From contig NZ_CP041238.1 of NCBI RefSeq assembly GCF_013488225.1, positions 2,257,501 through 2,321,500 on the forward strand: a stretch of DNA of 64,000 bases, given 5' to 3'. The position numbers and the translations under genes are program-made. The notes under the pieces are model-generated. The model worked only from the letters and a program-made list of their open reading frames with translations, was not told the DNA's origin and did not search any database. Within the stretch, counting starts at the first letter, position 1. Every line of letters starts with the position of its first letter. This document shows positions 1 to 9,244 of this stretch, in pieces. Source of the stretch: Sinorhizobium mexicanum (GTDB lineage: Bacteria; Pseudomonadota; Alphaproteobacteria; Rhizobiales; Rhizobiaceae).

Positions 1-33
1 CATAAAAGAACGCTGCTAGGGGAATTTATTGGC

Positions 34-837
34 ATGAGCGGACTGTTCGCCGCCCTTTTCTCCGTTTTCGCCTGGATCGGGTCGATGATCGATCCGCTCT
101 GCGGTCCGGCCGGAGTGTTTCGTTGGTTCGGCACAGGCACGCTCCTGGCGTGTGGCGATGCCGGATGGGGCGACGAGATCGCCTACGGGTTCCTCGTGAC
201 GGCGAGCCTCGCGATCGCCACCCTGCCAGTCGGGCTCGCGGCCGGCTTCTTCATCGCGCTCGCCAAGCAGTCGAACGAAAGGTCCCTCCGCCTTGCGGCC
301 AATATCTACACGACGATCTTTCGCGGCCTACCCGAGCTCCTGACACTCTTCATCGTCTACTACGGCCTCCAGATCCTGGTGCAGCAGTTCCTTGCCGGTG
401 TCGGCTACGAAGGCCCGGTAGAGATCAACGCCTTCGTTGCAGGCATGATTGCACTCGGCGTCGTCTTCTCCGCCTATTGCTCGGAAGTGCTGCTTTCGGC
501 CTTCAAGGCGATCCCGCACGGACAGTATGAAGCCGGCGATGCGCTCGGCTTTCATCGCGGCAAAACGATGCGCTTGATCATCCTGCCGCAGCTCGTGCGC
601 ATCGCGCTTCCCGGTCTCGGCAACCTCTGGATGGCACTCCTCAAGGACACTGCCCTCGTCTCGGTGGTCGGCCTGCCGGACATTCTCCGCCAGACCGGAG
701 TCGCCGCCCGCGTCACAAAGCACGCGTTCGAGTTCTTCGGCGTCGCCTGCATTCTCTTCCTGATCCTGGCGATGATTTCGTCCGTCGTCTTCTCGGCGCT
801 TGAGCGCTGGACCAAACGCGCGGAGATGACCCGATGA
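34..837 (+). CDS. Polar amino acid ABC transporter permease (HisQ/ArtQ type)
   Basis: Inner-membrane permease subunit of a polar amino acid ABC importer, 267 aa, the usual size for the HisQ/GlnP/OccQ family. Several hydrophobic segments run from about residue 50 onward, and the family's EAA loop, which contacts the ATPase, is visible near residues 167-188 (EAGDALGF...IILPQ). The ATG is preceded by an AGGGGAA ribosome site. The stop overlaps the next permease gene by 4 nt (ATGA), so the two form a translationally coupled pair. The binding protein and ATPase are not downstream and presumably lie upstream of the window. Basic amino acids or opine-like compounds are typical substrates, but the sequence does not fix the substrate. 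Confidence 0.9.
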   Translation: MSGLFAALFSVFAWIGSMIDPLCGPAGVFRWFGTGTLLACGDAGWGDEIAYGFLVTASLAIATLPVGLAAGFFIALAKQSNERSLRLAANIYTTIFRGLPELLTLFIVYYGLQILVQQFLAGVGYEGPVEINAFVAGMIALGVVFSAYCSEVLLSAFKAIPHGQYEAGDALGFHRGKTMRLIILPQLVRIALPGLGNLWMALLKDTALVSVVGLPDILRQTGVAARVTKHAFEFFGVACILFLILAMISSVVFSALERWTKRAEMTR

Positions 838-1664
838 GCATTGCCGAAACCATGATCCCGCCTCAGGCACCGCCACCGGCTCCGCCGAGGCCATACACGC
901 TGTCGCGCTTCATCGGCAGCGTCACGCTCGGCGTCTGGCTCGCGCTCGCCGTCGGCATCTTCCTCACTGTCGTCAACGGCTGGGACCCCGAGAAGTTCTC
1001 GAAATACGGGCCGAGCTTCGTGTCAGGCCTCGGCGTCACGCTGATGCTCGTGATCTCTTCGATCCTCATGGGCGCCGTCCTGTCGCTGCCCGTGGCGATG
1101 GGACGGATGTCGAAGAACAAGATCTGGTCCTGGCTCTCCTATGCCTATGTCTATTTCTTCCGCGGTACGCCGCTGATCACCCAGCTCTTTCTCGTCTACT
1201 ACGGCCTCGGCAGCTTCCGTCCGCAGCTCGAAGCGATGGGACTCTGGTGGTTCTTCCGCGACGCCTGGAACTGCGCGCTTTTTACGTTCACGCTGAACAC
1301 CGCCGCCTACCAGGCAGAAATCCTGCGCGGCGCCATCCAGAGCGTGCCGCGCGGGCAGCACGAAGGAGCCGCCGCACTCGGGCTGTCGCAGCGCGTCGCC
1401 TTTTTCAAGGTCATCCTGCCCCAGGCGATGATCGTCGCGCTCCGCCCTTATGGCAACGAGATCATCCTGATGATCAAGGGCTCGGCGATTGTGGCGATCG
1501 TAACCGTCTTCGACCTGATGGGCGAGACGCGCCGCGCCTTCTCCCGCACCTTCGACTACCAGATGTATGTCTGGGCCGCGGTTCTCTACCTGCTGATGGT
1601 CGAATTGCTGCGCAACGTCTGGGCCCTGCTGGAGGCGCGGCTGACACGGCATCTGAAGCGATAG
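834..1664 (+). CDS. Polar amino acid ABC transporter permease (HisM/ArtM type)
   Basis: Second permease of the same importer, 276 aa. After a proline-rich cytoplasmic start (residues 8-22) it has a first membrane helix near 30-50, further helices, and the EAA loop near 180-200 (EGAAALGL...VILPQAM). It overlaps the upstream permease by 4 nt, so the two should be made together and form a heterodimeric channel. No ATPase gene follows: the next gene is usg after a gap of about 160 bp. Confidence 0.9.
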   Translation: MSIAETMIPPQAPPPAPPRPYTLSRFIGSVTLGVWLALAVGIFLTVVNGWDPEKFSKYGPSFVSGLGVTLMLVISSILMGAVLSLPVAMGRMSKNKIWSWLSYAYVYFFRGTPLITQLFLVYYGLGSFRPQLEAMGLWWFFRDAWNCALFTFTLNTAAYQAEILRGAIQSVPRGQHEGAAALGLSQRVAFFKVILPQAMIVALRPYGNEIILMIKGSAIVAIVTVFDLMGETRRAFSRTFDYQMYVWAAVLYLLMVELLRNVWALLEARLTRHLKR

Positions 1665-1827
1665 CTGCGAGACCTCGGGCAATAGAAAGCTTGGCAGCAG
1701 TGATCGACGAGTGCTGCCAAGCCTTTGTTATCCTGCAGGAAATCCAGATCCCGCACAAATATTAGGACTTGATTAATAGATCAAGCGTTTCATCATAGAG
1801 ACCACCTTTGCGAGAAGTGAGGTCCTG

Positions 1828-2094
1828 ATGACGAGTGAGATGGAACTGCAACTCAAGGGTTACGGCCTGACAACGGCCCAAATTCTCTACCGGATGCCCG
1901 ATCACCCGACCTTCCTCCAGACCTATATCTGGCAGCACTACGACATCGCGCCGGACTTTCCGGAGATGCGCCACTTCCTGAAGTTCTGGCAGGAGAAGTT
2001 GGACGGACCGCTGCATTCGGTACGTTATGTTCATCGCAAGCTGATATCGGCCAGCGAATGGCGGTCGCTCAAGGGAGAGTTCATTCTCCACTGA
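1828..2094 (+). CDS. usg: Usg family protein
   Basis: Small 88-aa protein of the alphaproteobacterial Usg family, first named for the gene upstream of trpF in Caulobacter. The family hallmarks are present: LKGYGLTTAQILYRMPDHP at the N-terminus and an aromatic-rich middle (YIWQHYDIAPDFP). The function is unknown. No trp gene lies next to it here, so this copy is not in the context that gave the family its name. It stands alone between the amino acid permeases and a convergent DUF2270 gene. Confidence 0.85.
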   Translation: MTSEMELQLKGYGLTTAQILYRMPDHPTFLQTYIWQHYDIAPDFPEMRHFLKFWQEKLDGPLHSVRYVHRKLISASEWRSLKGEFILH

Positions 2095-2209
2095 GCGGTC
2101 GAAGCCGCACAGAATTCCAACTGAACATCCATTTTCGCGAACGGATGCAGTTGCGGCAACCGCTCTTGCTCTCAAGCGCAAGTTTCCCACTGTGGTGAAT
2201 GCTGCACCT

Positions 2210-2941
2210 TCAGACGTGCACCTCACCGTGAGCGAGTTCGCCTTCGTGCCGTTCCTTGTGCAGCGACGCATAAAGAACAAGGACGTAAAAGAGCGCAACT
2301 CCAATCATCACCACCCAACCCGGTAGCGGCCCAAGCGCGGCATTTTCAGTGACGTCAGCCCAGGAACGGACGTGGCCGAAAGGTTCGCCATTGGTGGAAA
2401 TCTTCGGTGACGAGATCTTCAGCGCCCAGGCCAAAAGCAGGATCAGATACATCCAGCAATAGTTGCGCTGAAGCCTTCTACAAACAGCTTCGCGATAGCT
2501 CATCAGAAAGGCCGGCTTGCGCAGGCTCATAGCGATCGACACGGACCATTTGACGCTTGGCGTCCCTTCCGGCGAAAGGATCTGAGCGAAATAGCCGCGC
2601 TCGAGTTGGCGCACGCGCGCGCGGTAGACATCGAAGAAGCGATAACGCCTCGCCTCGATCAGCAGCAGCAGTGTGATCAAGAGCATCGCGAACAGCAGAA
2701 CCCCGTGATGCGAGGACGGCGTTGAGAGCGACACGGAAAGCATCGCCGCGACAACGGTGATCGCCCAGTTCGACGTGCGGTCGATGCGGTCCCGCCATCC
2801 CGCCATTCGGCCCATTTCGCCGCGATAATAGTGAACGATCGTGTTGATCGTCTCCTGCGTCGTCTGCGGCAGCGGCAGCGCCTGCCCCTGCCGCTCGGGC
2901 AAATCCTTATCCAATGTCAGCGGGCTGAGTTCAGCGGACAT
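2210..2941 (-). CDS. DUF2270 integral membrane protein
   Basis: Predicted inner-membrane protein of the DUF2270 family, 243 aa from the chosen start. Residues near 25-75 form the conserved soluble start (HYYRGEMGRMAGWRDRIDRT), followed by two close membrane helices, a cytoplasmic stretch (EARRYRFFDVYRARVRQLE), and further helices in the C-terminal half. The frame stays open to 3028, but the ATG at 2941 (MSAELSP) has a good GGGAGGG site 7 nt upstream, so I prefer it; another ATG lies two codons earlier. Function unknown. Confidence 0.8.
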   Translation of the reverse strand: MSAELSPLTLDKDLPERQGQALPLPQTTQETINTIVHYYRGEMGRMAGWRDRIDRTSNWAITVVAAMLSVSLSTPSSHHGVLLFAMLLITLLLLIEARRYRFFDVYRARVRQLERGYFAQILSPEGTPSVKWSVSIAMSLRKPAFLMSYREAVCRRLQRNYCWMYLILLLAWALKISSPKISTNGEPFGHVRSWADVTENAALGPLPGWVVMIGVALFYVLVLYASLHKERHEGELAHGEVHV

Positions 2942-3144
2942 CGGCATTCCCTCCCGGCTTTCGTTGTTGATCGGATGATGACTCCTTTCCGGCGCCGGAT
3001 AAATCCCGCCGCGCTTGCGCATCGTCATTTTTTTACCGAACGCTAAATGTTCGTTTTTTGTTTCTCAAAGGCCGCCCGGCGGATCGATCGCCACCTTGCG
3101 CACGGCGGATTGCCAAAGGCTGCAGACGGTCGTAAGAAGCGCCC

Positions 3145-3972
3145 ATGACCCAGCAGAGCAAGAAGATCGACGAGGAAGCACTGGCGGAGGCGTACAACCG
3201 CGCACTTTCCCTCGAGAAATCCGGCAACCTCGACGCAGCCGCAACGGCTTACGCCGAAGTCCTGGCGCTCGACCCGGAGGATCACGGCGGCGCCGCCGTT
3301 CGCCTCGCCTCGATCGGACGCGGAGAAACGCCGTTGAAGGCGCCCGACGCCTACGTGGCGACGCTCTTCGACCAGCATGCCGATGTCTTCGAGAACGTCC
3401 TCGTCGACCAGCTCAATTATTGCGTGCCGCTGCTGGTCCGCCAGCGCCTGCAGGCACTGGGACTAGGCCCCTTTCAGCGCGCACTCGATCTCGGCTGCGG
3501 CACAGGTCTCACCGGCGGCGCTCTGCGCGACATGGCGGAGGACATCACCGGCATCGACCTCTCCGAAAACATGGTCGAGATCGCCCATGAAAAGGATCTC
3601 TACGAAACGCTTTATGTCGCCGAGGCGGTCGATTTCCTGGACGACAACGACGAATCCCCGTTCGACCTCATCGTCGCGACTGATGTGCTGCCCTATATGG
3701 GCGCCCTCGAAGCGCTCTTCTTCGGCGCCGTCGACAATCTCGTACCGGGAGGTCTGCTGATCTTCTCCAGCGAAACCCTTCCGGCGGAAACTTTTGCCGG
3801 CCGCGACTACATGGTTGGTCCGCATCAGCGTTTTGCCCATTCGGAAGCCTACCTGCGCGATCGCCTGACCGCGACCGGTTTCGAAATCATCGAGATGGGC
3901 GACATCACCGTGCGCATGGAAGAAGGCGAGCCGATCGCCGGACAGTTGGTGGTCGCGCGCTTCAAGCCCTGA
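3145..3972 (+). CDS. TPR-containing class I SAM-dependent methyltransferase
   Basis: Predicted cytoplasmic methyltransferase, 275 aa. Residues 8-55 look like a single tetratricopeptide-type helical pair (AYNRALSLEKSGNLDAAATA). The Rossmann methyltransferase core starts near residue 112 with the SAM-binding motif LDLGCGTGLTGG and the acidic loop GIDLSENMVEIA; motif IV is near 173 (FDLIVATDVLPYMG). This layout matches the TPR-methyltransferase proteins common in alphaproteobacteria. The methyl acceptor cannot be deduced. It stands alone with no obvious operon partner. Confidence 0.85.
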   Translation: MTQQSKKIDEEALAEAYNRALSLEKSGNLDAAATAYAEVLALDPEDHGGAAVRLASIGRGETPLKAPDAYVATLFDQHADVFENVLVDQLNYCVPLLVRQRLQALGLGPFQRALDLGCGTGLTGGALRDMAEDITGIDLSENMVEIAHEKDLYETLYVAEAVDFLDDNDESPFDLIVATDVLPYMGALEALFFGAVDNLVPGGLLIFSSETLPAETFAGRDYMVGPHQRFAHSEAYLRDRLTATGFEIIEMGDITVRMEEGEPIAGQLVVARFKP

Positions 3973-4080
3973 GGCAAGCGATCGCGAGCGCGCCGATGTG
4001 CCGGGGAATGCGCGCGGCCTCTTTTCCCCACGCCAACCATCGGTTACACCTGCCCCAAGGCAAATGGGAGTATGCAGGAA

Positions 4081-4950
4081 ATGGCCAAAGTCGCATTCAT
4101 CGGTCTCGGCATCATGGGTTATCCCATGGCTGGTCACCTCAAGGTTCGAGGCGGACACGAACTGACGGTCTATAACCGTACCGCAGAGAAGGCACAAAAA
4201 TGGGCTGCCGAGTTCGGTGGTCGGTCGGCTGCGACGCCAGCGGAGGCAGCGGACGGCCAGGATTTCGTCTTCGCCTGCGTCGGCAACGACGATGACCTTC
4301 GCTCCGTGACCACCGGCGAGAATGGCGCCTTCGAAACTCTGAAGGCGGGCGCTGTATTCATCGATAATACCACGGCCTCGGCCGAGGTCGCCCGCGAGCT
4401 CTACGCCGCGGTCAGGGCAAAGGGCGCTCATTTTATCGACGCACCGGTTTCGGGTGGACAGGCTGGCGCTGAAAACGGCGTGCTGACCGTGATGTGCGGC
4501 GGCGACGAAGACGCGTTCGACAGAGCCAAGCCGGTGATCGATGCCTATGCGCGCATGGTCGGCCTGATGGGCCCGGTCGGCGCAGGGCAGCTTACCAAGA
4601 TGATCAACCAGATCTGCATTGCCGGCCTCGTACAGGGGCTCGCCGAAGGCATCCACTTCGGCAAGAAGGCCGGCCTCGACATCGAGAAAGTGATCGATGT
4701 CATATCCAAGGGTGCCGCCGGGTCCTGGCAGATGGAGAACCGCCACAAAACGATGAATGCCGGCAAATACGATTTCGGCTTCGCTGTCGACTGGATGCGT
4801 AAGGATCTCGATATCGTGCTGGCAGAAGCGCGCCGCAACGGCGCCAAGCTCCCGGTCACCGCACTGGTCGATCAATTCTACGCCGACATCCAGGCGCGCG
4901 GCGGCAACCGCTGGGATACTTCGTCCTTGCTCGCCCGCCTAGAAAAATGA
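4081..4950 (+). CDS. NAD(P)-dependent beta-hydroxyacid dehydrogenase
   Basis: Member of the 3-hydroxyisobutyrate / tartronate semialdehyde reductase superfamily, about 289 aa. The dinucleotide-binding motif GLGIMGYPMAGHL is at the N-terminus, the substrate-binding signature DAPVSGGQAGAENG near residue 120, and the catalytic lysine region GQLTKMINQ near residue 170. These enzymes reduce or oxidise short beta-hydroxyacids with NAD(P)H. An ATG three codons earlier (4072) is in frame, but its ribosome site is too close. The stop overlaps the AlkD-like gene by 4 nt. The substrate is not determined. Confidence 0.88.
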   Translation: MAKVAFIGLGIMGYPMAGHLKVRGGHELTVYNRTAEKAQKWAAEFGGRSAATPAEAADGQDFVFACVGNDDDLRSVTTGENGAFETLKAGAVFIDNTTASAEVARELYAAVRAKGAHFIDAPVSGGQAGAENGVLTVMCGGDEDAFDRAKPVIDAYARMVGLMGPVGAGQLTKMINQICIAGLVQGLAEGIHFGKKAGLDIEKVIDVISKGAAGSWQMENRHKTMNAGKYDFGFAVDWMRKDLDIVLAEARRNGAKLPVTALVDQFYADIQARGGNRWDTSSLLARLEK

Positions 4951-5645
4951 CGCTTTCGCCCGCGTCCACGGCCAGCGAGATCATCGAGCATCTGAGGACA
5001 CTCGGGTCGGAAGAAAACGTGGCCGGGATGGCGCGGTTCGGTATCGTCACGCAAACCGCGCTCGGCCTCTCCAATGTCGAGCTGCGGCGCATAGCCCGGC
5101 ACGTGAGAGTCGATCACTCCCGGGTCATGGAGCTTTGGCAATCGGACATCCGCGAAGCGCGTCTGCTCGCCGCCTTCACAGCCTCCCCGAGCGCGCTGAC
5201 ATTGGAGGAGGCGCGCGAATGGGCGGGTGACTGCAATTCCTGGGAGCTTGCCGATACGGTCGCCGACCTGTTTGTCGCCGCTCGTTTCGAGCGGACGCTT
5301 ATTCCGGAATTCGCCGCCGACGAACGGGAGTTCGTCCGCCGCATCGCCTTCGCGATGATCGCGACCGCGGCCGTCCACCTGAAGAAGGAGCCGGATTCGC
5401 TGCTCCTTTCCTGGCTGCCGCTGATCGAGGCACATGCCGGCGACGAACGCAATTTCGTGAAGAAGGCGGTCAATTGGGCGCTGCGCCAGATCGGTAAACG
5501 CAGTTCTGCCTGCCACGGACCAGCCGTCATGCTGGCAGAAAAGCTCACCGCGAGCGACAGAGGCGCAGCACGGTGGATCGGGAAGGATGCGCTGCGCGAA
5601 CTTCAAAGCGATCGCGTGCGTAGCCGGCTCGGCGCTCAGGCCTGA
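4947..5645 (+). CDS. DNA alkylation repair protein (AlkD-like HEAT-repeat)
   Basis: 232-aa protein of the AlkD-like DNA glycosylase family. The fold is made of HEAT-like helical repeats. Family features include GMARFGIVTQTALGLSNVELR near residues 27-50, the region WELADTVADL near 92-101, and FVKKAVNWALRQIGKRS near 170-186. Members remove N3- and N7-alkylated purines without base flipping. The ATG overlaps the upstream dehydrogenase stop by 4 nt, so expression is probably coupled, although the two functions are unrelated. Assignment is by family; activity is not shown. Confidence 0.85.
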   Translation: MTLSPASTASEIIEHLRTLGSEENVAGMARFGIVTQTALGLSNVELRRIARHVRVDHSRVMELWQSDIREARLLAAFTASPSALTLEEAREWAGDCNSWELADTVADLFVAARFERTLIPEFAADEREFVRRIAFAMIATAAVHLKKEPDSLLLSWLPLIEAHAGDERNFVKKAVNWALRQIGKRSSACHGPAVMLAEKLTASDRGAARWIGKDALRELQSDRVRSRLGAQA

Positions 5646-5654
5646 CGCGGCGGT

Positions 5655-6140
5655 TTATTCTTCGCTCGCCTTTTGGTCGATCACCATGTAGTCGAGCGGC
5701 AGTTCAGTCGTGTACTTGATCTGCTCCATGGCGAAGGCCGAGGACACGTCTCGGATCTCGATCTTGGCTATCAGCCGCTTGTAGAACGCGTCATAGGCGC
5801 CGATGTCGGGCACGACGACGCGAAGCAGGTAATCCACGTCGCCGCTCATGCGGTAGAATTCCACCACTTCCGGAAAGTCGGCAACCACTTCGGAGAAACG
5901 GCGCAGCCACTCCATCGAATGCGAATTGGTACGGATCGAAACGAACACCGTCACCTTGGTGTTGATCTTCACCGGATCGAGCAGAGCGACGCGGCGGCGG
6001 ATGACGCCATCCTCTTCCATTTTCTGGATACGCCGCCAGCAAGGCGTGGTCGAAAGACCGACCTTCTTGGCGAGGTCGGCAACGGCCAGAGTCGAGTCTT
6101 CCTGCAGAAGGCGCAGGATCTTGCGGTCTAGGCGATCCAT
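5655..6140 (-). CDS. Lrp/AsnC family transcriptional regulator
   Basis: 161-aa Lrp/AsnC regulator. The N-terminal winged helix-turn-helix (residues 1-60) begins MDRLDRKILRLLQEDSTL and contains the typical recognition helix STTPCWRRIQKMEEDGVI. The C-terminal RAM/ligand domain (about 65-150) has VSGDVDYLLRVVVPDI-like features (visible as MSGDVDYLLRVVVPD). Such proteins form octameric rings and sense amino acids. The C-terminus (ELPLDYMVIDQKAS) is typical of rhizobial Lrp paralogues. No partner gene is clearly linked: both neighbours read convergently or belong to the separate repair pair. Confidence 0.92.
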   Translation of the reverse strand: MDRLDRKILRLLQEDSTLAVADLAKKVGLSTTPCWRRIQKMEEDGVIRRRVALLDPVKINTKVTVFVSIRTNSHSMEWLRRFSEVVADFPEVVEFYRMSGDVDYLLRVVVPDIGAYDAFYKRLIAKIEIRDVSSAFAMEQIKYTTELPLDYMVIDQKASEE

Positions 6141-6204
6141 GAAATGTCCTCTCGAATATTTTTCCCTTCATAACGTGGATTTTGTGAAAATAAAGAAAAT
6201 TGTT

Positions 6205-6843
6205 TCAAGAAATCAACTGAGCGACACGTGCACGCAGGAACGGCAGCAGGTCCGTTTCAAACCAGGGATTTCGCCGCAGCCAGCCGGTATTGCGCCAGCT
6301 TGGGTGGGGAATCGGCAGGACAGCCGGGCCGGCATTGCGCATCACGTAGCGTTGCCAGTTTTGCACAGTCTCGGTCATGGAGCCCGGACAGTCCGGACCG
6401 AGATGCCAGCGCTGCGCATAGTGGCCGATCGCGAGCACGAGCTCGATCTGTGGCATGGCGTCCATCACCCGTTGCCGCCAGAGCGGTGCGCACTCCCGCC
6501 GCGGCGGGAGGTCGCTGCCGTGTTGGTCGTAGCCCGGGAAGCAGAATCCCATGGGGACGATCGCGAATTTTTTCGGATCGTAGAATGTCGGCCGGTCGAC
6601 GGCGAGCCATTGGCGCAGCCGATCGCCCGAAGCATCGTTGAAGGGTAGTCCGCTCTCATGCACCCGCAGTCCGGGCGCCTGGCCTGCGATCAATATCCGC
6701 GCTGAATCCGAAATGACCGCCACGGGCCGCGGCTCGTGCGGCAACCGATGGTCCTCGCCGCGCGCCGGACTGTCGCGACAGGTGCGGCATGCGGCAATGG
6801 CTGCGCGCAATACCTCCAGATGATGCGCGCTACTATCCGCCAT
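6205..6843 (-). CDS. Uracil-DNA glycosylase family protein
   Basis: 212-aa member of the uracil-DNA glycosylase superfamily. Motif 1 is the GQAPG-type loop (IAGQAPGLRVHESGLPFND, about residues 50-70) and motif 2 is HPSWRNTGWL near residue 183. Four cysteine/histidine positions at the start (CRTCRD) hint at family-4-like ancestry, but the full iron-sulfur set is not evident, so the base specificity is uncertain. Its ATG lies inside the 3' end of the thermonuclease-like gene (11-nt overlap), which suggests coupled translation. Confidence 0.8.
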   Translation of the reverse strand: MADSSAHHLEVLRAAIAACRTCRDSPARGEDHRLPHEPRPVAVISDSARILIAGQAPGLRVHESGLPFNDASGDRLRQWLAVDRPTFYDPKKFAIVPMGFCFPGYDQHGSDLPPRRECAPLWRQRVMDAMPQIELVLAIGHYAQRWHLGPDCPGSMTETVQNWQRYVMRNAGPAVLPIPHPSWRNTGWLRRNPWFETDLLPFLRARVAQLIS

Positions 6844-7423
6844 TGACGAGCCTCCTGAAAATCACTCGGACCTGCTCCTCCAACCATTGAAGAATAAGTC
6901 CCGACCAATTGTCCGCTTCATGTGGCGTTTCTTCGGCGCCACCATTCGACCGGCGCCACTCTTGCGGCTGAACGAAATCACCGCTCCAGACGCCGACGCC
7001 GCCCTCGCGCGCCGCTTCTTCCTCGTTCTGGTAGCGGCCATAACTGACAGCATAGCCAGAGAGAACCATCTCGCGGCCAAGATCGCGCTGACCCGCCTCG
7101 CATACGCCGAGGTCGCGGCCATAGCGGTCGTGGCCATGCAGGCGGCATGCCGTCGTGAAGCCACTGGTAAGCGTCTTCAGGTGCTGACGTGCGTCGCCGC
7201 CGCAATCCCATATCGCTTCGCCCCGCCGGCAGGTCTGACCGATCTCGGGCGCGTCGATGCCTTCGAGCCGTATGCGTCGCCCGTCGAGCCTCAGGCTGTC
7301 GCCATCGCTTGCGGTGGCTGCACCCTGCAGCTCGCCGGTCACAGCCCGTTCTGGCGGCGGTAAGTTGGCGGCGACATAAGCGCCGATGCTGAGCAGAATG
7401 AGGAACATCCAGCCGCCCATCAT
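6833..7423 (-). CDS. Thermonuclease family protein (SNase-like), membrane-anchored or exported
   Basis: 196-aa staphylococcal-nuclease-like protein. Residues 1-22 are hydrophobic (signal peptide or anchor). The SNase fold follows: DGDSLRLDG near 43-51, RIRLEGIDAPEIG near 53-65 with the Ca-binding Asp and catalytic Arg, GHDRYGRDLGVC near 98-109 and REMVLSGYAVSYG near 118-130. The frame is open to 7639, but the tandem ATGs at 7423/7420 put the signal sequence at the N-terminus and are preferred. The 3' end overlaps the uracil-glycosylase-like gene by 11 nt. Confidence 0.82.
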   Translation of the reverse strand: MMGGWMFLILLSIGAYVAANLPPPERAVTGELQGAATASDGDSLRLDGRRIRLEGIDAPEIGQTCRRGEAIWDCGGDARQHLKTLTSGFTTACRLHGHDRYGRDLGVCEAGQRDLGREMVLSGYAVSYGRYQNEEEAAREGGVGVWSGDFVQPQEWRRSNGGAEETPHEADNWSGLILQWLEEQVRVIFRRLVNGG

Positions 7424-7695
7424 TCCGGAGTCGCGCCCGGGCTCGACGGCCGTTGAACGGCTAAATCCGAACCGTCGCCTTGGTGCAGGCGGCCTTGCTC
7501 CCGCCCCGCTGATGATTCGGAACCTCCGCTTTCCCGACCTCACGCACGCACCCCATGACTCGACACTGCCAGCCTCACTCTGCCTGTCAAAAAAACGCAA
7601 TCGCGCCACAATGGTTTTCGAATCCTTGCCGGGCAGCAACTTCTTAAGGATTGCATCCTAGACTGCAAGCTCGACACAATCCCTTGATCAAGAGC

Positions 7696-9231
7696 ATGAG
7701 TATCGTCGCCAGTACATCGACAGATAAGATCATCGTCGACAAGTCGCGCAGCCATCGGAACAAGGCCGTTTCGAAGACTGTGCGGGCGACGCGTGAGCGG
7801 CTGCAGACGGGCTCGTCCGCGCCGACCGGCTTCGAGCGGGAAATGCTTCTCCTGCATATCCATTCCGTCTTGCACGGGGCGATTGCCCTGCCCCTCCTCG
7901 TCGCACTGATCGCTGCCACCGGAGTCTACCTTTCCGGCGAGCCGGACATCCTCGCCTGGGCATTGGCGACGCTCTCCGCTCATGCCGTGATCGTATTCCT
8001 CGCCCGCAAGGCGAAGCGGGAGGACGTCGGCGCCGAGAAGGTCGCCGTCTGGCGGCGCCGCTTTCTCGTGGGCCAGTTGTTGATGGGACTTTGCTGGGGG
8101 GTTTTCGCCACCCAGGACTGCGCCTCCTGCGGTGGTATCCGCTTTGGCTTCTTCGAAGGGACTGTCCTGCTGGTTGCGCTCGCTGCAACGGCCATGGGCA
8201 CCTTCCTGTTGCGAAACGCCCTGCTCTATACATTTCTGCCGGTTGTTGCCGCGCTTGCCTTCTCGTCGGCGACAACAGGCGATCCTTTCCACATCGGCCT
8301 CACCGGGATCCTCTCGCTTTCGCTCGCCTTCCTCGTGTTCATGACCGGCCGCATGAACCGCGCCAACGTTCACATCCTTTCCGTCCAATCGGAAAAGGAC
8401 GACCTCATCGCCGAGCTCGAAGTGGCAAAATCCATGTCCGACGAGGCCCGCCGGCGCGCCGAGGAAGCCAACCTCGCAAAATCCCGGTTCCTCGCCTCGA
8501 TGTCGCACGAGCTGCGCACGCCGCTGAACGCGATACTCGGCTTCTCCGAGGTCATGTCGACCGAAGTGCTCGGGCCGCTCAGCAACCCGACCTATAAGGA
8601 ATATACGTCGGACATCCACCGTTCCGGCGAGCATCTGCTCAACCTCATCAACGAGATCCTCGATCTCTCGCGTATCGAGGCGGGCAAATACGATCTCAAC
8701 GAGGAGGCGGTGAACCTTATAGAGATCGCCGAGGATTGCATCGGCATGGTGCAGCTGCGCGCCCGTGCGAAGAACATCACGATCGCTGACCAGTTCGAAC
8801 AGGGCATGCCCGCCGTGTGGGTCGACGAGAAGGCGATACGCCAGGTTACGCTGAACCTGCTTTCGAATGCGGTCAAGTTCACGCCCTCGGGCGGCGAGGT
8901 CACCGTCAAGGTGGGCTGGACCGCTGGCGGCGGACAATATCTGTCGATCAAGGACAATGGCCCGGGTATTCCCGAGGAGGAGATCCCGATCGTGCTTTCC
9001 GCCTTCGGTCAGGGCTCGATCGCGATCAAGAGCGCCGAACAGGGCACCGGCCTCGGCCTGCCGATCGTCCAGGCGATCCTTGCCAAGCATAATGGCCAGT
9101 TCATCCTGCGTTCGAAGCTTCGCGAAGGCACGGAAGCGATCGCGATCCTGCCGCCTCGCCGTGTGCTCGAGAGCGTTCCCCCCGTCGAGGATGTCCGGGC
9201 GCTGGAACCGCGCCGCAAGAGCTTCGCCTGA
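7696..9231 (+). CDS. Membrane-bound sensor histidine kinase
   Basis: 511-aa hybrid-free sensor kinase. An N-terminal membrane domain with about five to six helices (residues 55-205) is followed by a coiled-coil linker (EARRRAEEANLAKSRFLA), a HisKA domain with the phospho-accepting His near residue 271 (SMSHELRTPLNAILGF), and a HATPase domain with N box (NLLSNAVKFTPSGG), G1 (DNGPGIP) and G2 (GTGLGLPI). The start at 7696 (MSIVAST) is preferred over an in-frame ATG 15 codons upstream. No response regulator is adjacent. The membrane part and HisKA type recall the PdhS/DivJ-like kinases of Rhizobiales, but the partner is unknown. Confidence 0.88.
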   Translation: MSIVASTSTDKIIVDKSRSHRNKAVSKTVRATRERLQTGSSAPTGFEREMLLLHIHSVLHGAIALPLLVALIAATGVYLSGEPDILAWALATLSAHAVIVFLARKAKREDVGAEKVAVWRRRFLVGQLLMGLCWGVFATQDCASCGGIRFGFFEGTVLLVALAATAMGTFLLRNALLYTFLPVVAALAFSSATTGDPFHIGLTGILSLSLAFLVFMTGRMNRANVHILSVQSEKDDLIAELEVAKSMSDEARRRAEEANLAKSRFLASMSHELRTPLNAILGFSEVMSTEVLGPLSNPTYKEYTSDIHRSGEHLLNLINEILDLSRIEAGKYDLNEEAVNLIEIAEDCIGMVQLRARAKNITIADQFEQGMPAVWVDEKAIRQVTLNLLSNAVKFTPSGGEVTVKVGWTAGGGQYLSIKDNGPGIPEEEIPIVLSAFGQGSIAIKSAEQGTGLGLPIVQAILAKHNGQFILRSKLREGTEAIAILPPRRVLESVPPVEDVRALEPRRKSFA

Positions 9232-9244
9232 TCGGGAAGACATC

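Noticed and set aside
3463..4875. 470-residue open frame opposite the methyltransferase and dehydrogenase genes
   Set aside because: It spans two real genes in antisense and has no domain of its own.
7540..9243. 567-residue open frame opposite the sensor kinase gene
   Set aside because: No recognisable domains; the kinase frame on the plus strand contains all expected catalytic boxes.
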